Source of the DNA: Rhizophagus irregularis
Taxonomy: Eukaryota; Glomeromycota; Glomeromycetes; Glomerales; Glomeraceae
Assembly: GCF_026210795.1 (NCBI RefSeq)
Contig: NC_089450.1
Location: 1,240,001 to 1,304,000, forward strand
Direction of reading: 5' to 3'
Length of the DNA: 64,000 nucleotides
In this document: piece after piece, positions 32,840 through 45,667 of the stretch
How the letters are laid out: each line of letters starts with the position of its first letter
Numbering within the stretch: position 1 is the stretch's first letter
The notes under the pieces: generated by a model
Databases searched by the model: none
Told to the model about the DNA's origin: nothing
What the model saw: only the letters and a program-made list of their open reading frames with translations
Made by a program: the position numbers and the translations under genes

Positions 32840-35800
32840 CATTATTTTTTCTCATCCGCATTATTTTTTCTGCTTTTTAATGGATTGTTCAAGTTTGCAG
32901 GACTTTTCAACAAAATGGAAATATGTTGCATATTGAAGATCTTCTAATTTTAGTATTTTTCCTAACCAGTGAGAAGTACCATGATATTCTTCTAATACAG
33001 AACCCAAATGTGCAATGAAACGAAATGGATTAGACTCACATGTAAATTGTGTACGGTCTTTGCTTATAATTGGAATAAATTTACATGCTGAATCCGGCTT
33101 GAGATCATACAAGTGTGCATGAATTTTTCCTTCGTTTAAACCAGATAATAAATTTACACGAACATAGCTTGATTTACGTTTCTTAGATTTGTAAAAAAAC
33201 CATAAATTTTGAAGAATAATAAAAAAATTCAGTAAAAATAATAAAAATTAATAATAAAAATCTCCTCTTTTGAATTTAGATGATTGTGGATTTATTTTTG
33301 TGGAATGAAAGACCTTTTTGCATGCAGTTTTCCATTGTGTAATTCGTCCTTTTGTTCTTGCTTGATGTTCAGTATTACTTAATCAATCCTGATGAATAGC
33401 AGCCATAATATTCATTGTGCCTAGTTCAGTGACTACTGTGAGATTATTTTTATTGAGTGTAGCTTTATTTCCAACTTTTTTCTTTTCTTTTTGAGTAAAG
33501 TAATCATATTTTTCTAAAGTATCAAATAATTTATTAAAACATTAAAAATAAAGAATAATAAAAAATTAAATTCAAATTATCTCGATAATATGACATTGTT
33601 TGCATTATTGCTAATGGACTCAATTCATGAGTTTTTCCAAATGCCTTATTTATCTTTTCAAAAAAATTATCCTCAAAATCCAGTTCCAAAGTTGATTGAA
33701 TATTTTTATTATCCATTTCATCTAAATCATTATTAGGAACGTTAAGATGTTCAGGAAATTTGGATCTATTCAATATGCGTTGTTGATGTTGTGTGAGCAA
33801 TTTGCCAATATCACATTCATTATCCAATTCATCTTCTGATTCACCCTCAAGTTCATCAGTTTCACTTGTGTTCTCCATAGGTATATTATGATTATTTATT
33901 TTTTTAAGTGAATGTAAGAATTGTTGAATTAATTCTGAAAAAATTTCCTTATTTACTACTATGCCAAGACTGCAAAGTATAATTTTCATAGCATACAAAG
34001 TCTAAAATTTCAGTAACATACAATTAATAACAATAAATGATGGATAAATATAAGATAATAATGTAATATATATCTTTTGTATCATATTATCAATATCAAA
34101 AATTGATGGAAAATCTGTCAAATTTTTTGGCAATTTTTCTTTAACTGTGAATAATTTGATATTATAACCATCATTATTATCTGGTCTGATCAAATAACCT
34201 AAGATTATATATATAATTAATTTAATTATTTTTAAAATAACTAATAAGTTTTAGTTAAATTACTAATCTTTTATTTCAATCATAATATTTTTTAAAATTT
34301 TTTCATTCATTGATAAGAAATCTAGTACAGTAATATCTTCAATAAACCGTTATGCACAGCCAAATATATGCTCAAGAAAGGCAGTAGAAGGACATAAAGG
34401 ATAATTTGAATAAAAATTTGGCCATTGTTGAATTAATAATATCAAGGTTAATCCCAGATAGATAAAATCATCGCATGATTGCCAAGATATTCCAAATTTA
34501 TTTCCATTACATGTGGCTTGATTTGCTTTTAAAAATGTTGTACTCCTGCAAAAAAAATGCATGCGCCCCAAGCAAATCCTACACGATATATATGGGCCAT
34601 GCTATGTGATTTCCATGATTTGAACAAAATTCCACAAAAAAAATAGTAACAAGTGTTAGTGGTCCGAACTGGTGATCCTCATTTCTAATTTTTCTTATTT
34701 CGCTCATATTATTTGTGATAAAATGTCTTCAACTATATCCAAATAACTAATAACTGGTTGAAAATCAAGTGAAAAGTTATCACTAAAAAAGGAAGCAACA
34801 TGCTGAAAAGGTACTTCAATTACTAAAGGTACTACCTTTGAACCTACTAAATATTTAGAATTATTTGTTGAAACAGAAGAAAAAGAGAGTAGCACTGGAC
34901 CTTTACAAAACGAAGATAAAAAGGAGGTTCGTTGTAGTTGGACTAATTATTATTAAAATCCTTCTTTATTAAATAAAATGAAACAAAAGGATTACACTAC
35001 ATGCTGATGACTGTGCAATAAAATATAAATAAAAAAATTATATTTGTCAATTTATCATCAAAAAAAATGTTAAAATTTAAGCTTTTAAATTAATTATACT
35101 ATCCGTTTCTAACCACAATTGCATATCCGGTTATGTTACAGGTGGATATGGATTTCAAACAGATATGACCCATACAGATCAACAGATCACTGGTTTGGAC
35201 CACTAACAAACGTTTCATCATCATTATTTTTTACAGAATAATCTGTAAAGCCTATGAATAATAAATAAATTATTAATTGTATTTTTTAACTAAAATTACT
35301 TCACATTTTACTTGCCTTTTAAAACAGATGATGAAAAAAATCTCTCAGCTGATTCATCTACCTGCTTATCTTTAGGATTAAGAATATTACTTGTTAAACC
35401 TGAATAAATTTCAGAATTTTCTTTTAAAATCCACAAATATTCAGTAGACATAATGTAATATCACTATTATGCATATTTCGTCCTTAATAATCAAATAAAA
35501 ATTTATTTATATAAAATCAAAATATAATTTCAGCATATATTTACCCTTTTTCACACAATGATAAATATCTGTTCCACAAATAGAATAAGATTCTTTACTT
35601 TATTCTTTGAACATTATTAAATAATAGGCGTTCCAGTATCACAATAATGACAATAAACTTGATTATTACTAAGTTTTTCTAATTTTAGATCTTTTAAGAA
35701 TTCACCAAGTATTGGTATCTTTTGATTACTTTGAGTTTTAGTTTGGACTTTTGGTTTTATTGCCTGTTTAGCATTTATAAATAAAGAGTGTAGAATTGTC

Positions 35801-35856
35801 TTTTTGTATCTTCTCTCTGTGGAAGGACTATCATTTACTTTTACAGGAAAATTCAA
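32840..35856 (-). pseudogene. Unidentified multi-exon gene, decayed, probably transposon-derived
   Basis: Minus-strand pieces in a consistent order: MNFPVKVNDSPSTERR to KLSNNQVYCHYCDTGTPII (35856-35617, with a Cys-x2-Cys pair), QPVISYLDIVEDILSQII region (34895-34704), FGISWQSCDDFIYLG to LCPSTAFLEHIFGCA (34520-34350), RPDNNDGYNIKLF (34193-34002), an acidic segment with LNRSKFPEHLNVP (33998-33534) and DRTQFTCESNPFRFIAHLG to SKCLEQ-like end (33112-32861). Gaps of 100-300 bp between pieces contain stops and some splice-like ends. The LPSTxFxEHxFG-like motif recalls multi-copy proteins in Rhizophagus genomes, but I cannot name the family or function. It could be a transposase. Confidence 0.4.
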
Positions 35857-35860
35857 TTTT

Positions 35861-37310
35861 GTCTGTACTAAGCTTTACGTTTCACTGTTGCTGTTTTTCT
35901 TCTATTTAAAACATTTAAAACAAAGAACGTTGAAAAAAAAATTTTAATTGCTAACCATAAAAATATTATATAACGCGTACATTATATGTACTACAAATCT
36001 ATATTCAATTGTACATCATACACTTATGTCATATACTATGAATTGATCTTAGATTAATATAAACCGTACAACAAAAAATTTTTGATAATCATATTAAAAA
36101 AAGGCAAATTGTGTAACTGTATGATGAACACACAAAAAAATCTAGCTTAAGTGTACAACAAGGTCATTATATATGTATTCAGAGGCCCTCTGCTAGCTTT
36201 ACACGTTTTCATTTTTGCTGCCTGCTTCCACATTGCTTTGCAAGGCGTATTTCACGTTGGTTAGGTATTTCATTCTCTCTAAACTTTACGTTTTTGAAGA
36301 GTGTCACAACTTATAAATTTATTTTCCATTATGTATACTAAAGAAGTGGCTAGTATTTTACTTTGTTCACATATCATAATCATCACTTCAAATTACTATA
36401 TTTAGAATAAAATTACATTAATGTAATAAAAAAAATAATTATGCGATTTTTATTAATTTTTTAATTTTAATAATTGTTAATGAAATGATCATATGATACA
36501 AGTTTTACATTTTATTTTAACACATTTACACATTTAATATATTGTTCTATTTATTAGTGCATTTACTCAATTATTTATCATGTTTTGTTTTCTAATTCTA
36601 AGTTTGCAATTCTACAAGTGAAATTTGATAAATAAGGTAATACAAATTTTTCCACTCTGGACTCTCAACGGTTTCCATTTTCTAGTTATTAATAAAAGCT
36701 GTTAAATAAACGTATTTTTACCAGAAATTTTTATTAATTGTCATGGTGGTAGTCGCGGTGATATGTAAGGTGGGGAGGCGAAAATACTGAAAACATAAAA
36801 AGTCTTATTAATTACATGATATTTTCGAGCCCACATTGCTAATACATTATTAATATTGCTTGAAAATTGAGCAGGGCTAGAAAAAGTTAGTGTATTAGCC
36901 TATTAGGATTTAAATAGTAAAATTAATCTTAAAAAATTATAATGAAAAAAAAATGTTTTACGTTTCAGGTACACCAAGAAAATTCACTGCAGTTTTATAA
37001 ATTTCTATAAGCCCGTCAATTGTGATTTTATAGATTTCTTTATAAGCAGATAACTTTTTATCTTCTATTATTAGAAAAAAAAATGACAAGAGAAAACGAC
37101 CAGAAAAAAACTGAGAAAAAAGTGACAAAAAAAAATGGGGATATTTATTTGGTTTTTTTTTGAGCGAGTTCCTTAAAAAGATTTTTTTTTATATGACAGA
37201 TATAAAGTGTTCTTTCTCTTGCAAAAGACAGTTGCAAAAGACAGTCTTTTTATTCATTTTCTTTTTTTACTAAGCCTCTTTAGAAATTATTCACGAGAAA
37301 AAAAATTTTC
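35861..37310. other. AT-rich stretch without a recognised gene
   Basis: No open frame of note and no repeat matching others in this window. One GC-richer patch (36185-36260, CTCTGCTAGC, GCCTGCTTCC) has no recognisable product. A LINE-tail-like fragment (LYFKQGRIDYVV, plus strand) appears at about 37320-37395 just beyond. Confidence 0.5.
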
Positions 37311-38018
37311 TCATGACCACTCTCTATATAAATAACTACAACTACCCCTCCCCAAGTTATATTTCAAACAAGGTAGAATCGACTATGTGGTATGTACAAA
37401 ATAGGGAAAGGTGGTATGTAAAAAATGGGGTTTTAAAAAAATGTGGGGTAAAATGGGTGAATAACACAAGTCTAAGCTAGAAATAGTGGCTTGAGAATCC
37501 GTATATATTTAATTAAACCTTTGCACCATTGGGAACGGATGAAAGGGCTGCATAAATTGCAGCAGCTTCAGCATGTGAAGAGGAAGGCCAATGTTTAACA
37601 GTACCATGAGCATACGTGGCAACAGAGTTCAGATGCAAATCATGAATCTGAACCCAACTCCATCCTATAGAGACCTCAGGAGTACCTAAGTGTATAAGGG
37701 AGCCATCAGTGTAAAAAACATAATGTGCATCAACAGGGTGTGTCAGTATGGTATTGGCATAAACTTGTTCAGCCAAAGAAGCAGGAGTAGAACAACTTGA
37801 AGGTCAATCAATGAAAATTGGGAGAGATTGATAATCGATTTTTAAAATCATGGATGGGCTTGTTGATCATCGACCATGAAACAGGAGAAGATATTTGTAT
37901 CACAGAGGTGGCAACATGTTTTGCGCAGTTGGGAAGACCATAGCCGAGAGAAGAGAAATATTAACGGTACAAATTTGAGGATTAGAAGTGGAATTATTGT
38001 AATACGTCCTCTTAATAT

Positions 38019-39563
38019 TTATTTATTTATTTATTCCACCAAGAGTAGTAAAACCTATCTAGTACAAATAATAGCAATCAATATATCGACCATGTCTAGC
38101 ATAGGAAATTCATCCAGCGCTGGGAACTAAATTCCCATACCACCAGACCTCATCCTTTGATAAAGAGAAAGGCTTGACCTAGGTGAAACTTTGCCGCCTA
38201 AACAAACCCATACGAACTGGGTGAAAATAAGGAAGAACCAGGGCAAGCCCCTCTAAAGCTAATGAATGTGACCAATATTGGAAGCTACACTAATTTAATT
38301 TACGTAATAAGCTCAAAATCTATGCTAAAATCTCATTGTTAGCTATATTACGCCCCTTACTCTTTGAGGATTTCTGAGTTCTTCAACTGGTTATCATCAT
38401 TAGCAGTCTTGGTCGAGGACTTCTTGTCCTTCTTCATAGGCTGATTACTATTCGAACTTTGCCTTATCATTAAGAAAAACTTGAGGAGTATCTAAAGCCT
38501 TGAGTGTGGTCTCCCAATTCTCAAAATAGCCTACAAGTTTCCTCTTTCCTTGACTTGTTTGTATAATTTTAAAGGCGCTAGCACCGCATGTCTGTAAAAA
38601 TAATTGTGGTTTACAGTCATTCCAAAAGGTAGCCATCATCATATCTTCCGGAATATCATGAATGACAGCTTGGAACTTTTCGTGTTGTTTTCATTCTCGT
38701 AAAGTCCAACTTGCGGGAAACCATCTCACCGGTATACCTTCCAGGTCAGTCGTCCAAAACTTATTAAATTGGGGAAGGGTAAATGAGTTCAAACTATTTT
38801 GACTCTAAGAGTCTGATATTTGTGCTGCCGTTTTACTGACAACTTGATAGTATGACCCCATAATGTTAATTCTCCTAAGATTTTCTCAACGTCCCAGGTA
38901 TATGGAATATCATATACAATAATGTCTCTGACTTGCTCTTGCTGGTCATCGGCTTCTTTGTATCCTGTCAGTATTTGAGTGGCCTCGGGTATGGGTAAAT
39001 TCTTCCCCTTATAGGGTTTTTTGGCTGATGTTTGTGCACCAGGATTTGCCGTTGTTGATTGGTTCTTGACTTGTTTATCATCTGTAACATGCGCCTTGCA
39101 CAGTTTGATCAGGCATTTCAAGTACTAGATTTGGTGTAGTTATCGTATTTGATGAGCTAGTAGATGTAAACAATTCTTCATCAGCGGAGGAACATTCCGA
39201 TTCTGTGTCATCACCCATATCACTGTATAGAGTATAGGCGCGGGTAGCAAATTTATCCCATGACTTGGACGAAGCGTAAAGCACTATAGAAAATATCAGT
39301 GAGGTTGTATATTCGTCGCCTATGCCTGTATAGAAAGTTATTTAGGTTGGCACTTTCTCCAAAAGTCACTACTAGAAGCTGAGCTTTGTCGAACTGAGCT
39401 CTGCAGTAACTTCATGTAGATATTGGTATCCATTATATGAGATAAACTTTAAAAAGTCTTCTGTGTTATTTTTATTTCTAATTAAGTCTCCTATGTCTGA
39501 CATTTTTATTTTATGTAAAAAATTTTAAATAAAGTTAAAAAATTTTTGCAGGAGAAAGAGTTT
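38019..39563 (-). mobile_element. ORF1-only retroposon C4
   Basis: The minus-strand 5' end is AAAACTCTTTCTCCTGC (about 39563) and the 3' tail is GGAATAAATAAATAAATAAA (38035-38019). Flanks are TCCCTCATAATAT (39564-39576) and TCCTCTTAATAT (38007-38018) on the plus strand, an imperfect duplication of about 12 bp. Deleting it rejoins LINE sequence. ORF1 pieces: 39284-39078 (acidic, DDTESECSSADEE), 39121-38789 (ATQILTGYKEADDQQ, IVYDIPYTWDVEKI) and 38642-38448. It is the most diverged copy of the C2/C3 subfamily, with a different 3' UTR. Confidence 0.8.
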
Positions 39564-39578
39564 TCCCTCATAATATTT

Positions 39579-39635
39579 ATTTATTTTTATTTATTTTATG
39601 TGAAGCCGGCAGAGAAACAAAGCAAAGGATGGACT
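39579..39635 (-). mobile_element. Tiny 5'-truncated retroposon tail (about 57 bp)
   Basis: On the minus strand only GCCGGCTTCACATAAAATAA-type 3' sequence plus an AAAT tail is present. It is flanked by identical TCCCTCATAATATTT at 39564-39578 and 39636-39650. The same GCCAGCTTCACATAAAATAA terminus closes element C3 at about 41850, so this is a strongly truncated insertion of that family, next to C4. Confidence 0.7.
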
Positions 39636-40032
39636 TCCCTCATAATATTTAGATTACATCCTCCACAACGAAGTAAGCAAATTGGAGTGTCAGGTGACAA
39701 AGAAACGTCCATGAGCCAATGTGATACCACACAAGTTTGTCTTTTAGGTTGGATTGCAAGTTGTTTTCCAAAAATTGGGAAACTATCATTAATAGAAACA
39801 ATCCAACATCTCTTACTGACATCAAATTGATCACAAGGAGAGAGGGAAGTAGTGTTGGAGAACGAAGTAAAGTTGGTGGGATGAAATTCGTGTTTGAGCA
39901 CACTGTCAGAATTATGAATCGTGACCTGAGCTGCTAAATCAATATACCACTTTGAGGGCTTGCCTAATCCACATTTATCATAAAGCGCAAAATATATGAT
40001 GACCATGGGAGAAGGTGAGAACCATCATCAGA

Positions 40033-41884
40033 AAGATTTCTAAGTGAAATGAAAACTCTTTCCCGAATACATTTTTTACGAAAATTTCTGCGTAATATTT
40101 TTTTTTAAAAATTAATTCCCTTTATTAAAAAAATGTCTATGGATAAGAGCCGAACACCAAATGAAGAAGCTTTAGACTTCATTTCCAAGTTTAATGAAAT
40201 TTATTTTCAAACTGTTACATACCACTTAAGTTCTTTTATACAGGACGGTTTCCTCAAAGACTTATTTGAAAAAAACCCCTCAGTACTTAAGGATAAAGCT
40301 CAGTTACTGATACAGAAGTTTGGCGAGTCAGCCAACCCTGCGAACTTCACTGCACAAGCTCAAGCTATGAATATACAACCCACCACCCTTTCGCTAATAT
40401 TTTCTATAGCACTATATTCTGCGTTCAGGTTTTGGGATAATTTTTCTACCCAATACTATTACAAATTTGGTGATACGGGTGATGATGATGATGATGACGA
40501 AGACGATAATTCTCAGGATACTGATGATTATCTAATGGATAGATGTAGATGATCTTATACGCCAAGGATTCCAAAAACCACCAAATCCAGTACCTATCAA
40601 GCTTCCATCAATGCTCGATATAGTAACGCCCCCTGTTGATCAAACTGTAATACCTGAAAATTCCCGGAAGAAAGATAAACAAAAGGTGCATGTTACAGAT
40701 GATAAACAAGTCGCGAACCAATCAACAAAGGCAAAACCTGATGTGAAAACATCAGCCAAAAATTTCCATAAGGGAAAGAAATCATCCGAACCAGAGGCTA
40801 CACAGATACTGACAGGATACAAAGCTGTCGGAGAGGAGCAAAAGTGAATCCAAGACATAATAGTTTACGATATCCGTATACCTGGGACCTGCAAAAATTA
40901 TAGCAGAGTTAAAACTATGGGGAATACTATCAAGTGTTTGGTTAAACGCTAGCACAAGTATCAGACTCTTCGAGTCAAGATAGCACTATCCTCCTTTGCC
41001 CTTCCCCAGTTTAATAAATATTGGACGACAGACCTGGGAGGTATACCCGTTAGATGGTTCCTGCAAGTTGGACTTTACAAGAAAGAAAATAACGTGAAAA
41101 GTTCCAAGCCGTTATTCATGACATTCTGAAGGATATGACGATGGCTACCTTGTGGATGGACCGTAAACCATGTGAATTTTTAATGAAGTGCGGTGCTAGT
41201 TCATTTAAAATTATTCAAACAAGCAAAGGAAGGAGGAAACTTGTGGCCTATTTCGAGAATTGGGAGACCACACTAAGGGCCTTAGATACGCCACAGTTTT
41301 TCGTACCTGATGGTAAGGAGTTGAAATGGTGTCAACACTCCATTCCTACCTTGAAGAAAGCACAAAGTAAACCGAAGGCTAAAAATACACCGAATACGAA
41401 AAAGTCAGGTAAGTCTGACAAGAATTTGGATCGTAATCAGCCTAAGAAGAAGGATAAACCTACATCCTCGAAGAAAGTCCTGAAAAATAATAACCAGGAG
41501 GAGAAACACCTGAAGAATCAGAAGAAGGCAAAGAATACCTCGAATATTAAGGGTGGTAATAAGATAACAAGGCGGTTTTAGCAGATATTTTAACTTTATT
41601 ACAGAAACTAGTTTAGCCTATGCTTTAATTAGCGGTTTTACAAATTTCAGAATTGTATTATTTTTTAGGATAGAATAGGTTTATGTGTATGCTCCACAAT
41701 TTCTTGGAAAGGGGACTTGTCCTCTCCACTTTTTTCCCCCCTATTTTTACCCAGTGCGTTCTCCTGGATTATTATCGGTAGTGGTATTTTTTTTTCAAGA
41801 AGTTTGGGTTGTATTACTTCGGAATCATGCTCAGTTTTGTATCCCCTGCCAGCTTCACATAAAATAAATAAATAAATAAATAAA
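40033..41884 (+). mobile_element. ORF1-only retroposon C3, 13-bp duplication
   Basis: Exact 13-bp flanks AACCATCATCAGA at 40020-40032 and 41885-41897. The 5' UTR has AACTCTTTCCCGAATACA; ATG at 40133 (MSMDKSRTPNEEALDF). ORF1: N-terminal helical part, DDDDDDEDD acidic run near 40490, MLDIVTPPVDQTV, ATQILTGYKAVGEEQ, RNA-recognition-like core, then the segment 41135-41578 (MTMATLWMDRKPCEF) ending in a Lys-rich tail. A deletion near 40545 and frameshifts near 40850-41110 break it. A 3' UTR of about 300 bp ends GCCAGCTTCACATAAAATAA and an AAAT repeat. No reverse transcriptase. It is inserted antisense in the LINE 37513-42855. Confidence 0.88.
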
Positions 41885-42949
41885 AACCATCATCAGAGAC
41901 AAGATCCTAAAGGTAAAAAATCAACCGTTTTTGCAATAATGATAGGTGTGAAGTAAACAATTTACGTACAAGCAATATAATCTTTTTTGAAAGAAAAAAG
42001 AGAGGTCTAAGGGGACCAATCTGTTACCAATAAAGGAGAAATTGTAATCAAAAATCTATATTGAATAGTAAGTAATCTAATAAGAAACAATGTTTAATAA
42101 AAGAAAAGAGAGAATTAGCCAATAATAACAAATTAATTAGATGGGATTGTTGTTGATAAACAAATAAATTAATAAGACCCAAGGTGTTGCATAAATACAA
42201 GGAAAGGCTCTGGATAAGTGAGCTTTGTGTTTCACCAAAGATCATATAGATACAGTAGTAGAAAAACATTCAGCCTCAGATAGGTGTGTAACTTGCATAC
42301 GGTATTCTAACTTCGGAATAAGGACTGTATTGTGTAAATAAACCACTTGTTTGGCTGATAGTTTGGCTGGTCGTGTAATGGCAGCGAAAGCAGCACATTC
42401 TTTTTTGATTTGGGATTTAACGAAGTTGTGAGAAGCGTTGACGTTAAACTATACCCCAAAAATCTGAAAGAAATAGTTGCAGAAACTGGCGTAATGGTAA
42501 TTTTATCAAGAAATTTAATGATGATGTCTTTAAATTAAATTTAGATAGTAAAATTCCTCGGTAATAGAGAGCATGTGCTCAAGCCCAGCCTTAGATGAAG
42601 CAATTAAGGTGGAATCATCTATGAAAACAAGATTATTAACTTGGAGAGGTTGAGCTGAAGCCAGAGTAGGTGAAAATGATGTAGTGAGATCCAGAATGTT
42701 AAGAGAATAAAGATCAACTATGGAGGACTTGAGAACAGTGAGTAATGGATTAATATATATAACCCAGAGCAAGGGTGAAATAATCTCCCTTGATCGATAC
42801 CAATTTGCACTCTATAATCACTAGTTCTCAAAATAGCAAACTTAAACTAAAAAGTTAATATAATTTTACATTTGAAAACAAAATTTATTATAGGTTATAT
42901 AAAATTAGGACTGAATTTTTTTAGTATTATTCAGGGTCTCAGCCAAAGG

Positions 42950-43330
42950 CACTGGTTAGAATAGTCCATTTCGTCCAAATTTTAAATTGATGAATGTTGG
43001 ACGAAAGTTGGTCAAAATTCGGCCGATCATTGCCAAAAAAATCGTCAAAATTATTATGGACGATTTGCACAGTTCGCCTGCCACTTAATAATTACAAATC
43101 GGCAAAAATTCGTTATTATCGGTAAAATTTGGAAACAAAACTATTTGTCAAACTTTTAGTTATAAAATAAACACAAATCGATCTCAAAACACATTTACGA
43201 AAGATTACCAATTTATTTCTTTTAAAATGACAGATTCTGTTTATTCATAATAATAATAACCGATTTTATTCAATAATAAGTCAAAACAATTAATTATATA
43301 TTATTTTAATAAAATTTATTAAATTTACTA
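42950..43330. repeat. Repeat H copy 2 (empty site for hAT1)
   Basis: AATAGTCCATTTCGTCC then TGATGAATGTTGGACG, GCCGATCATTGCCAAAAAAA and TCGTCAAAATTATTATGGAC run without interruption, where copy 1 carries hAT1. The similarity continues with spacing changes through ACAATTAATTATAT near 43290. It is immediately followed by the target duplication of hAT3. Confidence 0.75.
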
Positions 43331-43356
43331 AAAAGCAGTCAATAGTGCTCCTAACA

Positions 43357-43570
43357 GATCAGATCAGATCAGATTTTACTTAAATTCAATCTGATCTGAA
43401 ATTAATTAAATCTGATCTGATCTGATCTGATCTGAATCAGATCGGTTTTAAATTTAATCTGAATCTGATCAGATCTGATCTGGTCTGAATCTGATCTGAT
43501 CTGATTTGAATCTGACCAAATCTGATCTGATCTGAATCCGATCTGATCTGATCTGAATCTGATCTGAATC
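43357..43570. repeat. Left subterminal GATCTGA array of hAT3
   Basis: More than twenty GATCT/AGATC words, mostly spaced 5 bp apart or as GATCTGAATCT. It mirrors the array at 49790-50010. Likely binding sites for the hAT3 transposase, inferred from position. Confidence 0.8.
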
Positions 43571-43574
43571 TGAA

Positions 43575-43870
43575 ATAAATATAAGACCCCAGATAACTTT
43601 TTGCAAATTGACTCTAAATTTCAAAAAAAAATCAGTTTTTTGCGATTATCTTGGTATCTAGTGATCCGATTTATGCGAACTTTTTTTTATTTTGTAGCTC
43701 TCATCGAGCTCTACAAAATAAAAAAAAATCCGCATGAATTGGATCACTGGATACCAAGATAATCGCAAAAAACCGAAAATAAAAAAAGAGCAAATTGGGT
43801 CTTTTTTGGCAAAAAGTTAGTTAGTTATGAATTATATAAGAGATGTCCAGGGTCCTATGAATATATTATA
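43575..43870. repeat. Foldback inside hAT3
   Basis: Long inverted arms: TTTTGCGATTATCTTGGTAT (about 43639-43658) pairs with ATACCAAGATAATCGCAAAA (about 43751-43770), and TATTTTGTAGCTCTC with GAGCTCTACAAAATA at the centre. The outer arms weaken toward AAGACCCCAGA and TCCAGGGTCCTATG. Contains ATCACTGGAT, shared with the other foldbacks. Confidence 0.7.
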
Positions 43871-45667
43871 AAATTAAAAAAAAAATACATTTTATTAAAT
43901 ATCTTACTATTTAGTAATTTTAAAAAGTTGAAATACAGTCCATTTAAATCTTAATAAAATGAGTCAAATGGTAATAGTTTTGTATTTTTAAATGTAATAA
44001 ATAGTGAGTTATTTAATAACTATTATTTTACAATTAATTAAACTAAAAATTACTTAATTTATTTAACTTTAATTTTGAAGTTAAAGTTTATTTTATTTAA
44101 AATTTTAAAATTTTAAAAAAGTAATAATATATATGTTATTCACTTAAGAAAGTAGTTCACCAAGACTGTAAACACATACAAATTCTTATTGTTTTACCTG
44201 CTAAACAATTTCGTTTATCTGTAATTAAATTTTTTCCTACTGAAAAACTTTGTTCAGAAGGAACACTAGTAGCAGGTATTGGTAAGTAATCTCGAGCCAT
44301 TTGTGAAAGATGAGGAAATTGTGATTCATTAACTTTCCACCATTCTAATGGATCTGTTTCTTTATTCATTAAAGATAAGGAAAGGTATGTTTGAATTTCA
44401 TCAATATATTCTATATTACGCTGTTTAAATACACGTGACATAACTGATTTTCCTTTAATTTCAGAAGTATTATTAAGAACTTCAGGTTTAGTAGAAGCAT
44501 AAAATTTGTTGTAAATATTAACAAATCTAAAAAAAATAATAATAAAATTAATATATTATATTAAAAAAAAAAAAATATTAAATTTATATTTACTTTTGAT
44601 AAATAGTATTAACTAATGTTTCTTCCCAATTATGATCTTTGTAATATTTTAATTTCAATCTTGGATCCAAAATTGTTGAAATTAAATATGTATCATTGGT
44701 TTTATTATAATACTCAAGTAATTTTACTTTACACTTTTTTGCTGCTTTTTTTACTATTTGATTCCATTTTTCATCATCATCATTTTCTCCATTATTTTCT
44801 TCATTATTTTCTTCATTTTCTTCATCATCATCTTCATCATCATCATCTTCTTTATCATTACCGATAACATCTTCAACATGATCAATAAGTATATTATATA
44901 AAGGTACAGTTAATGAAAGAGTTGGATAATGACTTCCTGACATAATTACAGTAACTTCTTTAAAAATTTCAAGAAAATTTTTGATTTGTTCAAATATAGC
45001 CCATTTTTCTTCTGAAAATGTATATTTTTTAAGATCTTTATCATGAAATACAATATATTCAAGTGCCTATTAAATTTAAATTTATAATAATTAATAATTA
45101 AAATTATTTAAAATATTAAAAATACAATAAAACTTAAAACTTTTAATTGTAAAGCTCTCTTTATCATGTCAAAAGTTGAGTTCCATCTTGTAGGAACATC
45201 CAAGATGGGCTTTAAATCATTAATATCATTATTTTTGCAGGCATTACTTAATTTTTCTCTTCTTAAAGAAGAAGCACGAATTTTAACAATTAGTTCTCTA
45301 AGCTAAATAACATGAATGAAATTTTATTTTAATTATTAAAAAAATTCAATAAAAAAACAAATTAATAAAAATAATTAATAAATTTACCAAAGAAATTTCA
45401 CCATCCAAACAACTTAATGCTTCTTTTACACTTAAATTGATTGAGTGAGCAAAACACCTAATATGCTGTTCTTTTTTATTAAAATTAACAACATTTTCTG
45501 CTGCCCAAAATGATAAAAAAGTCATAAATGTTGAATTATTAGAAGCATTATCTGTTGTTATTCCCATAATCTAAATAAAATAAAATAAATAAATATTAAT
45601 ATAATTAATTAATCTATTTTTAATAAAAAAATAAATAAAATAAACATTAATTTACCTTACTTTCAAG

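Larger units (their letters stand above)
37513..42855 (-). pseudogene. LINE ORF2 (reverse transcriptase to RNase H), interrupted three times
   Basis: Read on the minus strand: GIDQGEIISPLLWVIYINPLL (frameshifted, 42810-42750), LVFIDDSTLIASSKAGLEHM with the catalytic FIDD (about 42650-42580), a decayed thumb region to about 41900, then after the C3 insertion KCGLGKPSKWYIDLAAQVTI to ICLLRCGGCNLNIMRE (39990-39650). After the tiny insertion and C4 it continues IKRTYYNNSTSNPQ, and finally an RNase H domain YTDGSLIHLG, GWSWVQIHD, SSSHAEAAAIYAAL (37720-37520). Upstream edge near 42855 is abrupt; the 5' half (endonuclease) is absent. Individual frames are broken by stops. This copy supplies the uninterrupted version of the site hit by the Mutator-like MITE at 7962-8507. 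Confidence 0.85.

Noticed and set aside
43357-43570. Simple GATCT microsatellite
   Set aside because: Its mirror at 49790-50010 and the TAGTGCTCC ends with 8-bp duplication show it is the subterminal region of hAT3.
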